Positions 1-7,428 of a DNA stretch of 64,000 nt are shown one piece after another. The position numbers and the translations under genes were made by a program. The notes beneath the pieces are model-generated. The model did not search any database. It worked only from the letters and a program-made list of their open reading frames with translations, and was not told the origin of the DNA. The stretch comes from DASZWJ01 sp963813895 (lineage in GTDB: Bacteria > Pseudomonadota > Gammaproteobacteria > JAURND01). Positions within the stretch are counted from its first letter, which is position 1. Every line of letters starts with the position of its first letter. The stretch spans positions 620,001-684,000 of the forward strand of contig CAWFAS010000003.1 of NCBI GenBank assembly GCA_963813895.1. Direction: 5' to 3'.

Positions 1-762
1 AACCCCTACCTAACAGTTGTACTTACCGTACAGCCCGCGGTAATCCAAAGCATGAGTGAAAAACGCGCATATTTTGGCAACGGTGTTTTGGAGCGATTTT
101 TATATGTCCTGCCTAAAAGCAAGCTGGGTTATCGCACCCACGACAAGCCACCGATTTCGCAAGCCACACAACATGCCTACCACACCAAAATAACCAGTAT
201 GCTAGATCAATATCCCTTGCAAGCGAAAAATAACGCCACTAATACCACCATATTGACTTTATCCTCGGCAGCCTGCCACCTCTGGCGAACTTTTCAATCC
301 CACATTGAGATTCAGCTAAGGCCAGAGGGTAAACTGGCTAATTGCCAGGGATGGGGCGGAAAAATATGCGGCTTTACTTTGCGTATCGCGGGTTTATTGC
401 ATGTGGCTGAACAGGAAGCTGGCATCTCCTTGATCTCAGAAGCCACCATGCACAACGCCATTGAAATTGCCACACTACTTACTGAACACGCCACTGCTGC
501 ATTTAGCTTAATGGGGATAGACCAGGAGATTGAAGACGCAAAAGCAATTTTCCACTGGCTGCAGGAACGCCCCACTCCGAGCTTCACTCAATCTGAGATC
601 ACCTTAGCTATGCGAGGTAGGAAATTAGGCAAGGCAGAACGCCTATTGAAAGGAATACGAATACTACAGCAACGCAATATAGTTAGTCAGCCGATTAAAC
701 TGCCTACTCGTAGACCAACGACTCTATATCATATTAACCCGCGATTATTTTCTCGAACCTAA
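1..762 (+). CDS. DUF3987 (YfjI-like) protein, C-terminal part
   Basis: The reading frame is open from base 1, so the N-terminus lies outside the window. The visible 253 residues match the C-terminal part of DUF3987 proteins of integrated plasmids and phages: LTVQPAVIQSM, then a GVLERFLYVLPKSKLGYR-type segment, a conserved W-G-G-K-x-x-G motif near residue 117 and a winged-helix-like tail. Family members are thought to act as primase/helicase-type replication proteins of mobile elements. The gene converges on the DUF6471 gene across a long palindrome. The ATG at 52 is internal to the domain and not the true start. Family call fairly sure; biochemical role inferred. Confidence 0.8.
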   Translation, partial: NPYLTVVLTVQPAVIQSMSEKRAYFGNGVLERFLYVLPKSKLGYRTHDKPPISQATQHAYHTKITSMLDQYPLQAKNNATNTTILTLSSAACHLWRTFQSHIEIQLRPEGKLANCQGWGGKICGFTLRIAGLLHVAEQEAGISLISEATMHNAIEIATLLTEHATAAFSLMGIDQEIEDAKAIFHWLQERPTPSFTQSEITLAMRGRKLGKAERLLKGIRILQQRNIVSQPIKLPTRRPTTLYHINPRLFSRT

Positions 763-785
763 CGATTTTTAAATCTCTAGGGGTA

Positions 786-858
786 CCTGAAAAAGTGAAA
801 AATGTGAAAGAAGTGACCTCAAAATTGCCACTTCTTTCACATTTTTCACTTTTTCAGG
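786..858. repeat. Perfect 30-bp inverted repeat between convergent genes
   Basis: Bases 786-815 and 829-858 are exact reverse complements around a 13-base loop. Each arm is built of about three 9-base units of the form GTGAAAAAT/GTGAAAGAA, so it resembles iterons as much as a terminator. It separates the DUF3987 gene from the minus-strand DUF6471 gene and overlaps the latter's last codons by 5 bases. It could be a bidirectional terminator or a replication/regulatory site. Confidence 0.85.
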
Positions 859-1111
859 GGGGATGAGTATCTGTAAAAATGGTTTCGTCCAGCTCCAGCC
901 TTGTCACCTCCAAAGCCCGCAAACACTGCAGAAAAAAAATAGTGCTGAATGTACCTCGGGAAAACTTATTTTTTATATTGGCTTCACTTTCTTCTACTCC
1001 GAGGTGCGCAAGCTTTTCTTTTAAATCACCATAGGTCATGCCCCGCTTAGCAAGCTCCACTCTAAGCAACTTTGATGCAGCTTTTGCCCAAAATATTTTC
1101 TCTTTTGGCAT
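854..1111 (-). CDS. DUF6471 domain protein
   Basis: The 85-residue protein contains the DUF6471 signature: W-A-K-A-A-x-x-L-L-R-V-E-L near the N-terminus, GMTYGDLKEKL in the middle and an N-K-F-S-R-G-T-F-S stretch. The layout looks like a small helix-turn-helix protein of phage/plasmid origin, perhaps a regulator of the adjoining element. I chose the ATG at 1111 because GGGG lies about 8 bases upstream and the domain starts just after it. A TTG at 1171 would add 20 residues but has no visible ribosome-binding site. DNA binding is inferred. Confidence 0.7.
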   Translation of the reverse strand: MPKEKIFWAKAASKLLRVELAKRGMTYGDLKEKLAHLGVEESEANIKNKFSRGTFSTIFFLQCLRALEVTRLELDETIFTDTHPP

Positions 1112-1319
1112 TGTTAACCCCAGTAATTCAAATTCTACAGTGCAACTTAGCACAAAGTTTTCCAGGGTCAAAGATGATTGATTTTTGGTAACTTTTTAGA
1201 TATTATGGTAATTTATATGTTACCTAAGGCTATGTGTTGAATACTGACTCACTATCTGCCGGAGGCATCAATTGGACATACGCCTGCTAACCACCCCTTA
1301 ACTTTGAGGAGTTCTAATT

Positions 1320-1580
1320 ATGACTACTACCGAAAACTTAATCGATCCCATGTTTCTACAGATCAGATCACTGGAATCCCTGAACGAAAATCTTATTAAA
1401 GCCAAAACATTGGTAGATTTGGTTTTAGAAAAGGAGCTGCTAGATTACCCGGCTACGCTAATGTATTACTACTTTGCAGCCGTCAGTGATTTTCTGGCGC
1501 AAGCCTCTACTATGAACGAATCCATTTTAGCCAATTTGATAAAAGATAATGCTCCCCATGCGCCAGGAGAAATACAATGA
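1320..1580 (+). CDS. Small hypothetical protein (86 aa)
   Basis: I do not recognise this family. A good ribosome-binding site (GAGGAG) lies just upstream of the ATG. The protein is acidic, predicted mostly helical, with no signal peptide. Its stop overlaps the start of the next gene by ATGA, so the two are translationally coupled and probably work together. A hairpin follows the second gene. The context inside a DUF3987/integrase element suggests an accessory gene of that element. No function is claimed. Confidence 0.65.
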   Translation: MTTTENLIDPMFLQIRSLESLNENLIKAKTLVDLVLEKELLDYPATLMYYYFAAVSDFLAQASTMNESILANLIKDNAPHAPGEIQ

Positions 1581-1870
1581 GCATAAGCAGCTTACTGGAG
1601 TGCGCACAAAAAATGGCAGAGTTAATTACTGAGATCAATCAACTGGCTGAGAAAATCCCTCATGGCCATAATTTTGAGCATCAACAACTTGCAACCCTAC
1701 AACAAAAACTCACCAGCATGAAAATATATGTTAGTGAAATTTTAGATGGCTTAGGCTGGTGGCATAAAATGGCTTCTCGCCTTAAGCATGACCTTTGGCT
1801 TTTCTTATGGATATCTGTCGGCTCATCTATAGGCATTTTGGGTACCTTGCATTTTTGTCTTATGCGCTAA
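1577..1870 (+). CDS. Small membrane-anchored hypothetical protein (97 aa)
   Basis: Overlaps the preceding gene by four bases (ATGA). The first 70 residues look helical, with a heptad-like run (AELITEINQLAEKI), and residues about 72-94 form one hydrophobic segment (LWLFLWISVGSSIGILGTLHF) followed by a short positive tail. This suggests a tail-anchored inner-membrane protein. The pairing of a soluble and a membrane-anchored small protein is seen in toxin/antitoxin, exclusion and phage-defence pairs, but nothing here proves such a role. Confidence 0.65.
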   Translation: MSISSLLECAQKMAELITEINQLAEKIPHGHNFEHQQLATLQQKLTSMKIYVSEILDGLGWWHKMASRLKHDLWLFLWISVGSSIGILGTLHFCLMR

Positions 1871-1878
1871 GAAGCAAA

Positions 1879-1921
1879 GCACTCTCTGTTGAAGAGCGCC
1901 AGCGAAGTCAACAGAGAGTGC
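1879..1921 (+). terminator. Hairpin after the small two-gene operon
   Basis: Perfect 14-bp stem (1879-1892 with 1908-1921) starting 8 bases after the stop codon. There is no T-run right after it, so it may be a transcript-stabilising or attenuator hairpin and not a classical intrinsic terminator. Confidence 0.55.
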
Positions 1922-2680
1922 CGATGGGCGGCACATAACATGCTGATAAAAAAATAATTTTTCAAAATTTTCAACAGTGAACAATACCCTGAATAAAAAG
2001 TTGAATCTATATTTATCAAGATAAACTCATCCATCGCAGAAAAATCTAGAACTTGATTTCAATAAAATTTCTGGTAACGTAAGCGTTATAAGTCGTCTAC
2101 TGCCCGACTTAAAACCGCAGTAAAAAATCCAGCAAACAATCGTGATGAATGCTGGTATCCTTTCAGGATATTCATCACCCGTACTCACGCCGTTTGTGAA
2201 GATTCTGCTTTTACTATTGGATAGTGTGATGTTCAACACTATTTTTTACTGTCTTACGACTAGCGTAAGTATCACAGATAAATTTTATTCTGTGGTTCAT
2301 TCACGAGTCAGTAGCTCTTTATTTTTTGGTTAAGTTCCCATAAAAACAGAGTGATTCTGCTTTAATTAAGCCGAAAAAATTGTTCGTCCGGCTTTTTTCC
2401 ACAAAACATCTGTACGCATCAGGTATTTTCTACCTACTGATTTTTGCCGTGTGCTATTCAGCACTTAGCAGATCAGCACGCGCGTATGGAAGAAAGGCTC
2501 CTCGTTGGCAGAGAATTAACTCCCTTTCTAAAATGAGTACCCCTGCAAATTTTTAAGTGGGGTTGACTGATGTGCAATGCATCATCTGGAAACAGAACTG
2601 TCTCTATGGCGGAAACGTTGTAGTGCAGTGTCGGTAAAACACTCACGTATTGCCAGTAAGATTGAGTTGAGGAATGATTA
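1922..2680. other. Long non-coding stretch upstream of the integrase
   Basis: About 760 bases with no convincing gene on either strand. It holds small hairpins, for example CTTACGACTAGCGTAAG near 2251, and AT-rich runs. It may contain the integrase promoter and element control sites. The integrase has GAGG eight bases before its ATG. Confidence 0.4.
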
Positions 2681-3604
2681 ATGAGTTGGAAATCAACATT
2701 ACAAGCCATATTAAAAGCGCATAACAAAACTGCGGCTGTGGGCGGCAAAGCGGTCAGCTTTGCCACCCAGGATGCGCGCCAGGAAATTTTATGGCAGGGA
2801 TTTAAAAAGTTGCGTGAATTAGGTTTTAAACTTGATGATGTGCGTGGTTTTAAAGAACGCCATATCATCGCTCTGGGTCATGCTTGGGAGACCCAGAAAT
2901 TATCAGCCTCTACGATTCAAAACCGGATCAGTGTATTTCGTACTTTCGCAGAATGGATAGGCAAATCTGGGATGATCCGAGGTTCAGAAAATTATGTTAC
3001 AAACCCTACAAGCATAACGCGCCATTTAGCTGCTCAAACAGATAAAACCTGGAGTGGCCAGCAACAGGACTTAAGGCATAAATTAGACGCCATCCAAGCC
3101 CAGGATAAATTTATTGCCCTGCAGCTAGAGTTACAGCGTGCCTTTGGCCTACGCATGAAAGAGGCGGCCCTGCTAAAGCCGCATGGTGCAGATAAAACAC
3201 ATTACCTCGCCGTCAACTGGGGCACCAAAGGTGGCAGAGACCGCATTATCCCTATTACCACCAACTACCAACGCGCTGCATTGGCGCAGGCAAAAGCTTT
3301 AATATCTAATACAGCCCATTCGATGGTTCCGGTTCAATATAGCTTCAAACAATGGCGCAACCATTATTACTATATTTGCAGGCAACATGGCATTAGTCGG
3401 AAAGATGGCATCACAAGCCACGGATTACGCCATGAGCGATTAAATGAGGTTTACCAGGACATCACTGGCCAAGTAAGCCCCATAAAAAATAATAATGCCA
3501 AAATAAACCAGCAACTGGACCAGACAGCCCGCCAGGAAATTGCAGAAATAGCTGGTCATAGCAGATCAGCGATTGCCAGTGCATACATCGGAGCAGTCAA
3601 ATAA
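2681..3604 (+). CDS. Tyrosine recombinase (phage integrase, Integrase_1/SAM-like type)
   Basis: The 307-residue protein has an N-terminal SAM-like core-binding domain (about 1-110; AWETQKLSASTIQNRISVFR) and a C-terminal catalytic domain. Catalytic candidates are visible: Arg in FGLRMKEA (about 157), His-x-x-Arg in HGLRHER (about 249-252), His in IAGHSR and a Tyr in ASAYIG near the end. The family (PF12834/PF12835) integrates elements and is often plasmid- or phage-borne. It has a good ribosome-binding site. A decayed duplicate of its 3' third lies at 4721-4928. It is presumably the recombinase of the module at 1-7011. Confidence 0.85.
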   Translation: MSWKSTLQAILKAHNKTAAVGGKAVSFATQDARQEILWQGFKKLRELGFKLDDVRGFKERHIIALGHAWETQKLSASTIQNRISVFRTFAEWIGKSGMIRGSENYVTNPTSITRHLAAQTDKTWSGQQQDLRHKLDAIQAQDKFIALQLELQRAFGLRMKEAALLKPHGADKTHYLAVNWGTKGGRDRIIPITTNYQRAALAQAKALISNTAHSMVPVQYSFKQWRNHYYYICRQHGISRKDGITSHGLRHERLNEVYQDITGQVSPIKNNNAKINQQLDQTARQEIAEIAGHSRSAIASAYIGAVK

Positions 3605-3775
3605 GTCAGTAGGTGGCAGGAGCCGGAAAAATGTCAAGGTTGCGCGCAGCGCACCCGAAGGGCTTGACCTTGACATTTTAGAGGCGACCCTACGCTATTC
3701 AAAGGGTTGCAGAATCTTTTCTCTGCAACCCTGCCTAGCGGCGAGCGTGGGGGTTTGGGGGGTAAAGCCACAAAA
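3605..3775. repeat. Structured tail downstream of integrase, copy A
   Basis: Directly after the integrase stop there are two hairpins: a 12-bp perfect stem 3628-3639/3668-3679 and a 9-bp stem 3704-3712/3723-3731, then a G-rich run. The arrangement recurs after the decayed integrase copy at 4929-5090. It may be a folded recombination or termination site. Confidence 0.7.
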
Positions 3776-3840
3776 ATTGACCAAAAAATGCTTGATCGCG
3801 GCAAATTATTTGAGGCATTAAATTAAAGCCATATAAAAAA

Positions 3841-4524
3841 TCACTTACGTTCTTTGGCTAGTGCTGCAATCCTGGCCTCGGCCACAGCAGCTTTAATTTC
3901 TGCCTGATGAGTAGATTCTTGTAGCTTTACTATTTTTATATTCTGTTCTTCCATATTTTTTTCAGCCTTCTCCGCAGCTTTATCAGCACGCTCTAATTGT
4001 ATTTGAGCTTTTGCAGATTCAGTGCGAGCAACCTCCAGCGCCATGACGGACTCTTTAAATTGTCCTTCTAACTTATCCACTTGCCGCTGAAGCTCAGCAC
4101 CCCTTTCTTGAGTAGCCGACAATTGCTTCTCAAGAGCTAATATAGTCTGATTTGCTTTTTCTTTCTCTTCTCTGACTTGTTCTTCCAGATCAGCAATACG
4201 GGTTTCTGCCTCACTTAATAAGTCATTTGCTTCTTTAGATTGCACTCTTTCTTGCAATAATTGTGCCTCAAGATTTTCGCGGACATTCTTTGTAACACGA
4301 CCAAACTCAATCAACAACTCCTGCTTTAGAGAATCAGATATATGGTCATCGACAGAAGATGCCAATGTGGTATCGCTTTGCCAGCGGCGCAAATGTTCTA
4401 ATAATGTAGAGTTGGATCCACCAATCCGGGATCTAACCAGGCGTACCGAAGGTGTCTGGCCTTCAGCCCTGATATCATCCACCGCCTGCACGAAGATGGA
4501 GTAGGTAATGGTTTCTTTTTTCAT
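3841..4524 (-). CDS. KfrA-like DNA-binding coiled-coil protein
   Basis: About 227 residues. The N-terminal part (about 1-60; VQAVDDIRAEGQTPSVRLVR then a G-G-S-N-S-T-L-L segment) matches the KfrA N-terminal helix-turn-helix of plasmid proteins. The rest, about 75-225, is a nearly uninterrupted coiled coil rich in Glu, Lys, Ala and Gln. KfrA proteins are autoregulated plasmid stability/partition accessory factors forming long filaments. A perfect 30-nt palindrome just upstream is the obvious operator. The ATG at 4524 is preferred; a TTG at 4530 is also possible, and both sit near AGGGAG. Its presence marks plasmid ancestry. Confidence 0.8.
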   Translation of the reverse strand: MKKETITYSIFVQAVDDIRAEGQTPSVRLVRSRIGGSNSTLLEHLRRWQSDTTLASSVDDHISDSLKQELLIEFGRVTKNVRENLEAQLLQERVQSKEANDLLSEAETRIADLEEQVREEKEKANQTILALEKQLSATQERGAELQRQVDKLEGQFKESVMALEVARTESAKAQIQLERADKAAEKAEKNMEEQNIKIVKLQESTHQAEIKAAVAEARIAALAKERK

Positions 4525-4560
4525 GAGCAATGGGCTCCCTTTGGGATGACAGTTACAAAA

Positions 4561-4590
4561 TAACGTTACCGTAACATTACGGTAACGTTA
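4561..4590. promoter_or_regulatory. Palindromic operator upstream of kfrA-like gene
   Basis: Bases 4561-4574 (TAACGTTACCGTAA) and 4577-4590 are exact reverse complements with a 2-base spacer, about 37 bases before the start codon. Long palindromes with dyad symmetry are known autorepression sites of KfrA-type regulators, so this is the likely binding site. Confidence 0.8.
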
Positions 4591-4720
4591 CAAATTATAG
4601 GCAAACTCCTTTTCGCTGTCAACAACCCCCCATTGCTAACTTATTATCGAAAAGAATAGTCCCCTATGGTCGGCGAAATAGTTCTCAGGGTTAATCAGCG
4701 GTATCTAATCCCAGTCCTTT

Positions 4721-4928
4721 CGATGGTTCCGGTTCAATACAACTTCAAGCAATGACACAACCACTCACTATATTTTGCAGGCAACATGGGGCATTAGGCG
4801 AAAAGACGGCACCACCATCACCAGCCACGAATTGCGCCCGCACTAAACAGTCCACCAGGAAAATAGCAGAAATAGCTGGCTATAGCAGAGCTGTAATTGC
4901 TAACGCATACATTGGGGCGGTCAAATAG
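4721..4928 (+). pseudogene. Decayed duplicate of the integrase 3' end
   Basis: The sequence beginning CGATGGTTCCGGTTCAATA matches integrase bases from 3321 onward. It retains recognisable pieces corresponding to QYSFKQW, RQHG, SHGLRH, AEIAGHSR and the terminal AYIGAVK, but with small insertions, a large internal deletion and stops. It ends with a TAG where the intact gene has TAA and is followed by the same structured tail. It is a remnant of a second, related integrase, showing that a similar element once lay next to this one. Confidence 0.85.
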
Positions 4929-5090
4929 GTCAGGGGGCGACAATAGCCGTAGAAATGACAAGGTTGCGCGCAGCGCCCGAAGGGCTTGACCTTGACATTT
5001 TGGAGACGACTCCACGCTATTCAAAGGGTTGCAGGTTTTCCCCTGCAACCCTGCCTAGCGGCGAGCGTGGGGGGCTTGGGGGCAAAGACA
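4929..5090. repeat. Structured tail, copy B
   Basis: Diverged repeat of 3605-3775. The second hairpin is a perfect 10-bp stem (5026-5035/5042-5051) with compensating differences from copy A. The first stem is weakened by base changes. The conserved text TGCCTAGCGGCGAGCGTGGG occurs in both copies. Confidence 0.75.
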
Positions 5091-5133
5091 CCGATTATAG
5101 CCTTCCCCATTAGTACTGAGTTTATTTAAAATA

Positions 5134-5166
5134 TTCATTAACCCCCTTGATGAGGGGGTTAATGAA
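5134..5166. promoter_or_regulatory. Inverted-repeat operator of the AbiE pair
   Basis: A 13-bp perfect inverted repeat (TTCATTAACCCCC with GGGGGTTAATGAA) around a 7-base centre, ending 15 bases before the abiEi start. AbiEi antitoxins are known to repress their own operon by binding such repeats, so this is the likely autoregulatory site. Confidence 0.75.
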
Positions 5167-5181
5167 GATTATAATTATAGT

Positions 5182-5982
5182 ATGTTTACTAACGCCAAAG
5201 AATACATTGACCAACTCACAGCTAAAGGTGAAATCTCTTTCACTACTCAAAGCCTTCAAACAGCTCTAGGCATTACAGCCAAAGCCGCAGAAAGAGCCAT
5301 TGCCCGTTTGCGCCACAAAAAAGAGATTACTTCCCCTGCCAAAGGGTATTATCTGATCTTGACCCCAGAGTTTCGAAAGTTGGGCTGCCTACCCCCTGAT
5401 TATTTTATTGATGACTTGATGCAATATTGGCAACAAAAATATTACGTAGCATTGCTTAGTGCTGCACTATATTATGGTGCCGCCCATCAGCAACCTCAGG
5501 TATTCCAGGTTATGACAGACCACTTCCACCGCCCCATTACCTGCGGCCGAGTGAAAATCGAATTTATTACGCAAAAAAACCTCACAGACGCCACGACCCA
5601 GTTAAAAACACACACTGGCACCATGAATATTTCAACTCCAGAAGCTACCATGTTGGATTTAATCCACTTTATGCGCCGAAGTGGCAGCATTAACCATATA
5701 GCCACAGTTCTTGATGAACTCGCCGAATCCATAACCCCAACCCATTTATACACTTTATTAGAAAGAAATAGGGACTTAACTGCTGCACAAAGATTAGGAT
5801 TTTTACTTGAATGTTTAGATAAAAAGAAATTAGCTGCAACCATTTATGAATACCTTGCAACAAAAAATAATCATATTGTGCCATTAGTACCTTATTATCC
5901 CATCACCGGCGTAAAACGAAACACCAAATGGCGAGTTGCTATCAATGCATCCATAGGAAGCGATATTCATGGTTCCCATTAA
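5182..5982 (+). CDS. abiEi: AbiEi-family antitoxin/transcriptional regulator
   Basis: The 266-residue protein starts with a winged helix (about 1-60; SFTTQSLQTALGITAKAAER) followed by the AbiEi C-terminal antitoxin region (YYVALLSAALYYGAAHQQPQ, then STPEATMLDLI). This is the standard layout of the antitoxin of type IV toxin-antitoxin AbiE systems, which cause abortive infection against phages and stabilise mobile elements. The next gene starts 14 bases before this one ends. The palindrome upstream fits negative autoregulation. It appears intact. Confidence 0.88.
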   Translation: MFTNAKEYIDQLTAKGEISFTTQSLQTALGITAKAAERAIARLRHKKEITSPAKGYYLILTPEFRKLGCLPPDYFIDDLMQYWQQKYYVALLSAALYYGAAHQQPQVFQVMTDHFHRPITCGRVKIEFITQKNLTDATTQLKTHTGTMNISTPEATMLDLIHFMRRSGSINHIATVLDELAESITPTHLYTLLERNRDLTAAQRLGFLLECLDKKKLAATIYEYLATKNNHIVPLVPYYPITGVKRNTKWRVAINASIGSDIHGSH

Positions 5983-6781
5983 TATAATCAAACAATGGCG
6001 TCAACAAGCCCCTTGGGTATATCAGTCCCAGGTAGAACAAGATTTAGTATTAAGTCGCGCCCTGGTTTCGCTTTACCAAAATGAACTTATCCGTGACTCA
6101 TTAGCATTCCGTGGTGGAACGGCACTTAATAAATTATTTATCACACCTGCCGCCCGTTATAGTGAAGACATTGATTTGGTTCAAGTTAATGACGAACCCA
6201 TAGGTCATATATTTACAGCAATTCGTGGAGTGTTAGACCCTTGGCTGGGATCAGCCCGCTGGAGCCAAAATGCCAACTCCGCCAGATTTATTTATCGGTT
6301 TCAATCTGAAGACACCCCCGCTGTACCACTCCGTTTAAAAATTGAAATCAATACCAAAGAATTTTTTTCTCTATACGGATATCAAAACTACAGCTACGCT
6401 ATCGAAAGTCGCTGGTTTTCCGGCCAAAGCAATATTAAAAGCTACCAGCTGGAAGAACTTATGGGGACAAAACTACGCGCCCTATATCAGCGAACAAAGG
6501 GGCGGGATTTATTTGATCTATGGCTGGGTATTACCAAGCTAAATATGGATTGCAGCCAAGTGATCGAATCCTTTGCACATTACAACAAGACAAATGACAT
6601 ATCGATAAGCCGCGCAGAGCTGGAAAGTAATCTAACCCCCAAAATGAATACCGTTGAATTTACTGCTGATATATCGCCATTATTATCTGAAGGGATTGAC
6701 TGGAACCCAGAGGAAGCATATGCGCTGGTAATGGATCAACTGATAGCAAAACTCCCTGGCCGGCCCTGGAAGAAACTATAA
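5969..6781 (+). CDS. abiEii: AbiEii nucleotidyltransferase toxin
   Basis: The 270-residue protein carries the four AbiEii/DUF1814 motifs: GGTALNK (about 49-55), SEDIDLV (about 64-70, the D-x-D metal-binding pair), a Lys-containing strand RLKIEINTKE and a late TKGRDLFDLWL. These toxins transfer nucleotides, probably onto tRNA acceptor ends, and are neutralised by AbiEi. It overlaps abiEi and is co-expressed with it. All motifs are present, so it looks active. The pair sits between the integrase module and the tRNA scar and is the clear defence/addiction cargo of this element. Confidence 0.9.
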   Translation: MVPINIIKQWRQQAPWVYQSQVEQDLVLSRALVSLYQNELIRDSLAFRGGTALNKLFITPAARYSEDIDLVQVNDEPIGHIFTAIRGVLDPWLGSARWSQNANSARFIYRFQSEDTPAVPLRLKIEINTKEFFSLYGYQNYSYAIESRWFSGQSNIKSYQLEELMGTKLRALYQRTKGRDLFDLWLGITKLNMDCSQVIESFAHYNKTNDISISRAELESNLTPKMNTVEFTADISPLLSEGIDWNPEEAYALVMDQLIAKLPGRPWKKL

Positions 6782-6963
6782 ATACATACTGTCCAGCAGA
6801 TTTACCAATTGAAATCTCTGTGTAATTCCTGTGAAATCATGCCAAGAAATCTATAGAATAAAAGGGGAAATTGAAGCATTAAGCAGAATAGTCCTCTTAG
6901 ATAAAATAGCAGTATATTCAATATATTAGCAAAAAATAGAAATTTTGAGAATCCTTGAAGCGA
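6782..6963. other. Intergenic stretch before the tRNA scar
   Basis: AT-rich, no gene seen. No 5' half of a tRNA can be recognised here, which is why the tRNA-like sequence that follows is called a fragment. Confidence 0.4.
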
Positions 6964-7011
6964 CCATTTGTAATCAGTAGGTCCCGGGTTCGACTCCTGG
7001 TGCCAGCACCA
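6964..7011 (+). other. 3' half of tRNA-Thr(UGU): attachment-site scar
   Basis: Reads like tRNA-Thr from the anticodon loop onward: TTTGTAA loop with anticodon TGT, then AATCAGTAGGTC, a T-arm around GGGTTCGACTC and the CCA end at 7009-7011. Bases upstream do not form the D-arm or pair with the anticodon stem, so the gene is incomplete. A tRNA 3' end without its 5' half is the hallmark of the distal att site of an integrated element. Confidence 0.8.
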
Positions 7012-7076
7012 GTTAAATCAATGGGTTATAATGAGACACGAAATGATAGAATATTTTGGTGCTAGACTGGTGCTAG
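7012..7076 (+). repeat. att-flanking sequence with GGTGCTA repeats
   Basis: GTTAAATCAATGG follows the tRNA CCA directly and GGTGCTAGACTGGTGCTAG lies at 7058-7076. The same 13-mer after CCA and the same paired GGTGCTA motif, at almost the same distance, occur on the other strand at 61602-61671. They look like integrase core-flank and arm sites. Confidence 0.7.
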
Positions 7077-7320
7077 TTTAAAGGAGCAGTTTCACCATCT
7101 CAAATCCTAGCACAAACTAAAACTTCGGCACCTTCAGGGAAGAACCCGTGTATCTTGAACAAATCTCGATTATTAATTTCCGTTTATTTAATAAATTGAA
7201 CTTGCAATTAAACCCAGGGCTGGGTTGGCATATAAAAGACTTAACTAACTAAGTTTTCTCTCGCATCCCCACGTGCATTGCAAGAGAGTACAATCAGCAA
7301 GCCATTTCCTTGTTTTTCCT

Positions 7321-7380
7321 CGTTCTTCCTCATACTTCCTCGTTCTTCCTCATACTTCCTCGTTCTTCCTCATACTTCCT
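7321..7380. repeat. Three exact 20-bp tandem repeats (TTCCT-rich)
   Basis: The unit CGTTCTTCCTCATACTTCCT repeats three times exactly, with degraded units on both sides (about 7311-7399). It lies just beyond the 3' end of the minus-strand fusion gene. The track has a strong purine/pyrimidine strand bias. It is likely a slippage-prone minisatellite. Confidence 0.9.
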
Positions 7381-7428
7381 TGTTCTTCCGTTCTTCCGAC
7401 CAAGAGAATCAACTCTCAAACAACCGAA

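Noticed and set aside
2027..2239. Minus-strand 70-codon frame before the integrase
   Set aside because: No ribosome-binding site, no recognisable protein pattern; treated as non-coding.
6964..7011. Complete tRNA-Thr gene
   Set aside because: No D-arm or matching 5' acceptor strand upstream; only the 3' half is present.
7321..7380. Possible CRISPR-like array
   Set aside because: Repeats are contiguous with no spacers; a minisatellite. No cas genes anywhere in the window.
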